A DNA stretch of 64,000 bases from contig OZ023265.1 of assembly GCA_964006375.1 (NCBI GenBank), positions 155,288,547 to 155,352,546 of the forward strand, in the 5' to 3' direction. This stretch comes from Tillus elongatus. Taxonomy: Eukaryota; Arthropoda; Insecta; Coleoptera; Cleridae. A program made the translations under genes and the position numbers. Below, one piece after another: positions 62,791-64,000 of this stretch (position 1 is its first letter; each line of letters begins with the position of its first letter). Below the pieces are notes generated by a model that saw only the letters and a list, made by a program, of their open reading frames with translations, was not told the origin of the DNA and searched no databases.

Positions 62791-64000
62791 CCTTATAAAC
62801 ATTCTTTTTCTCTGTCGTATTCTTTCAGATCTGCCTTGAAATTTGTCAGATCAAGTGAAAATGGTTATTATATCTTATAAAGTTTTTTCTTCCCTTTCGT
62901 ATTGTTTCTGCCTGGAGATGTGTCAAATCAAAGAGAGAGAAATTAATTATAGACGTGATTTTGGTGCGCACTGGATATATTAATGGTGGAAGTATAACAT
63001 GCTTTATTTGGAAAATGAAGCTTGTAAAGCCTATTTTTGAAAACTTGCGGAAAAATTACTCAAATTTTGCCGATAAAAACTAAATTTTTCAGTCACGGCC
63101 CAGTTTAGCAACATTTACTACTCAACCTAACACAAACGCTATTAACCGCTGTCAAATTAAAAGCTTACATATCCTTTCCAATTAACCAAACCCAGCCGTA
63201 ACAATTCTCACATGATTTCTTTGCAGATATGCATCTAAGTGCTTCCCCTTCTACAAGTGACACGTAAATTTTTTATGGATGTTGTATGTTTCTCTGTCGT
63301 ATCTTTGTGTGTGTTTTCTTATTTATTATTTAGTATTAAGATGATGAATATTTATAAATTAGAGGCACTTGTATATAGTTCATTCTATTTCAGAAGAACA
63401 GCTGCATGATCAAGTCTAAAGCTTCAGCAACACTGGCTCTCAGGCTTCTAAACGAAGTTGTCCGACGCACCTGCACTCATCCAGCTGATTTGTAGTTCAC
63501 AGCTTCAAATGTCAGATTTTTCCCATCTCCTTTCTCGGTCCTCATACAATTTTAATATTGTTGAAAGCTGAGTAAAGTAATCTTGTAAGGAGGTTTGAGT
63601 TCGTAAGATACACCGTGTAATTTTGCGTAAAGTTAACTTGAGGGAGATATCAAAGTTTTCTAGTTATTCGCAAAGAGGATTGGGCTTGGGAAAAATCTTT
63701 CATCTGAAGTTGCTTTTCAAATTAATCTTGAACGCTTGAAAGATGTCCCCTTAATAATGTATATGTTTGTCACAACTACTCCTAAATTTTTTAAAGTGTA
63801 TTAGAGCCTGCAAAAACAAGATTGAGATGTTTTATGTTAATACTCGAAAAAAGTACACAAACGTTTCACTATTCACGTTGCTATTAGAACTACAAAATCG
63901 ATAATTAAACGTAGTTTTATAACTTTTCCTGAGGATGGAAATTGTGGAAACAAAAATCAATTGAATGCTACAGTTCCAATATATTCCTAAAAAAATATTT
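62791..64000. other. intron to window end
   Basis: Unique. Two acceptor-like sites, TTTCTTTGCAG (63217-63227) and TTCTATTTCAG (63384-63394), are each followed by short open stretches, but I cannot match them to Muscleblind and do not call exons. Confidence 0.4.

Noticed and set aside
63217..63500. Two acceptor-like sites with short open frames near the window end
   Set aside because: No match to Muscleblind and no clear donor; chance acceptors are common in T-rich intron.

Overview
This window is a stretch of insect chromosome inside the muscleblind (mbl) gene, read on the + strand. Three coding exons can be recognised with high confidence from their protein sequence and splice sites: 20001-20171 (second half of CCCH zinc finger 2 plus linker), 30324-30503 (linker) and 35437-35652 (zinc fingers 3 and 4). 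All are phase 0, so they join in frame. The exons with the start codon, zinc finger 1 and the first half of zinc finger 2 lie upstream of the window; the C-terminal exons lie downstream or were not recognised. A fourth, possibly new, 81-nt in-frame cassette exon is proposed at 25147-25227. Everything else is intron. The protein sequence, the very long AT-rich introns and the transposon types (mariner/Tc1, Penelope, BEL/Pao, CR1/jockey-like LINEs) point to an insect, possibly a beetle; species is not determinable here.

Layout: 1-20 kb is intron 5' of the first recognised exon: a LINE fragment, long (TA)n tracts, a 2.2-kb fold-back element, an 11-unit 121-bp tandem array, BEL/Pao debris, a candidate SINE and a long unique stretch. 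20-35 kb holds the exons, a palindromic fold-back repeat, two mariner elements with TA target duplications, a decayed Tc1/mariner gene and the 5' half of the same LINE family. 35-64 kb is downstream intron: a LINE 3' half, a Penelope-like element with inverted arms, a young DD41D transposon with about 420-bp inverted repeats and an intact 364-aa transposase, several decayed transposases, an RNase-H LINE containing a tRNA-derived SINE, and more fold-backs.

Two interspersed families recur. Family A (recognised by the text TCTGTCGGTCTGT and ends reading ACTTCCACAT/ATGTGGAAGT) occurs at least six times. Family B (one end with GACGCAGCAAGTGCGTTATGG, the other with a TTAGTGAATTTT...AAAATTCACTAA hairpin, and a (TA)n tract in the middle) occurs about ten times and carries many of the long (TA)n tracts. 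Other elements are repeatedly inserted inside those tracts.

The most interesting signal is a set of hammerhead-ribozyme-like motifs at Penelope-like termini and at small inverted-repeat elements abutting (TA)n tracts. The members differ in sequence yet keep the CUGANGA and GAAA core boxes, a covarying helix II, and a self-complementary, loop-less helix III, which suggests ribozymes that act as dimers.
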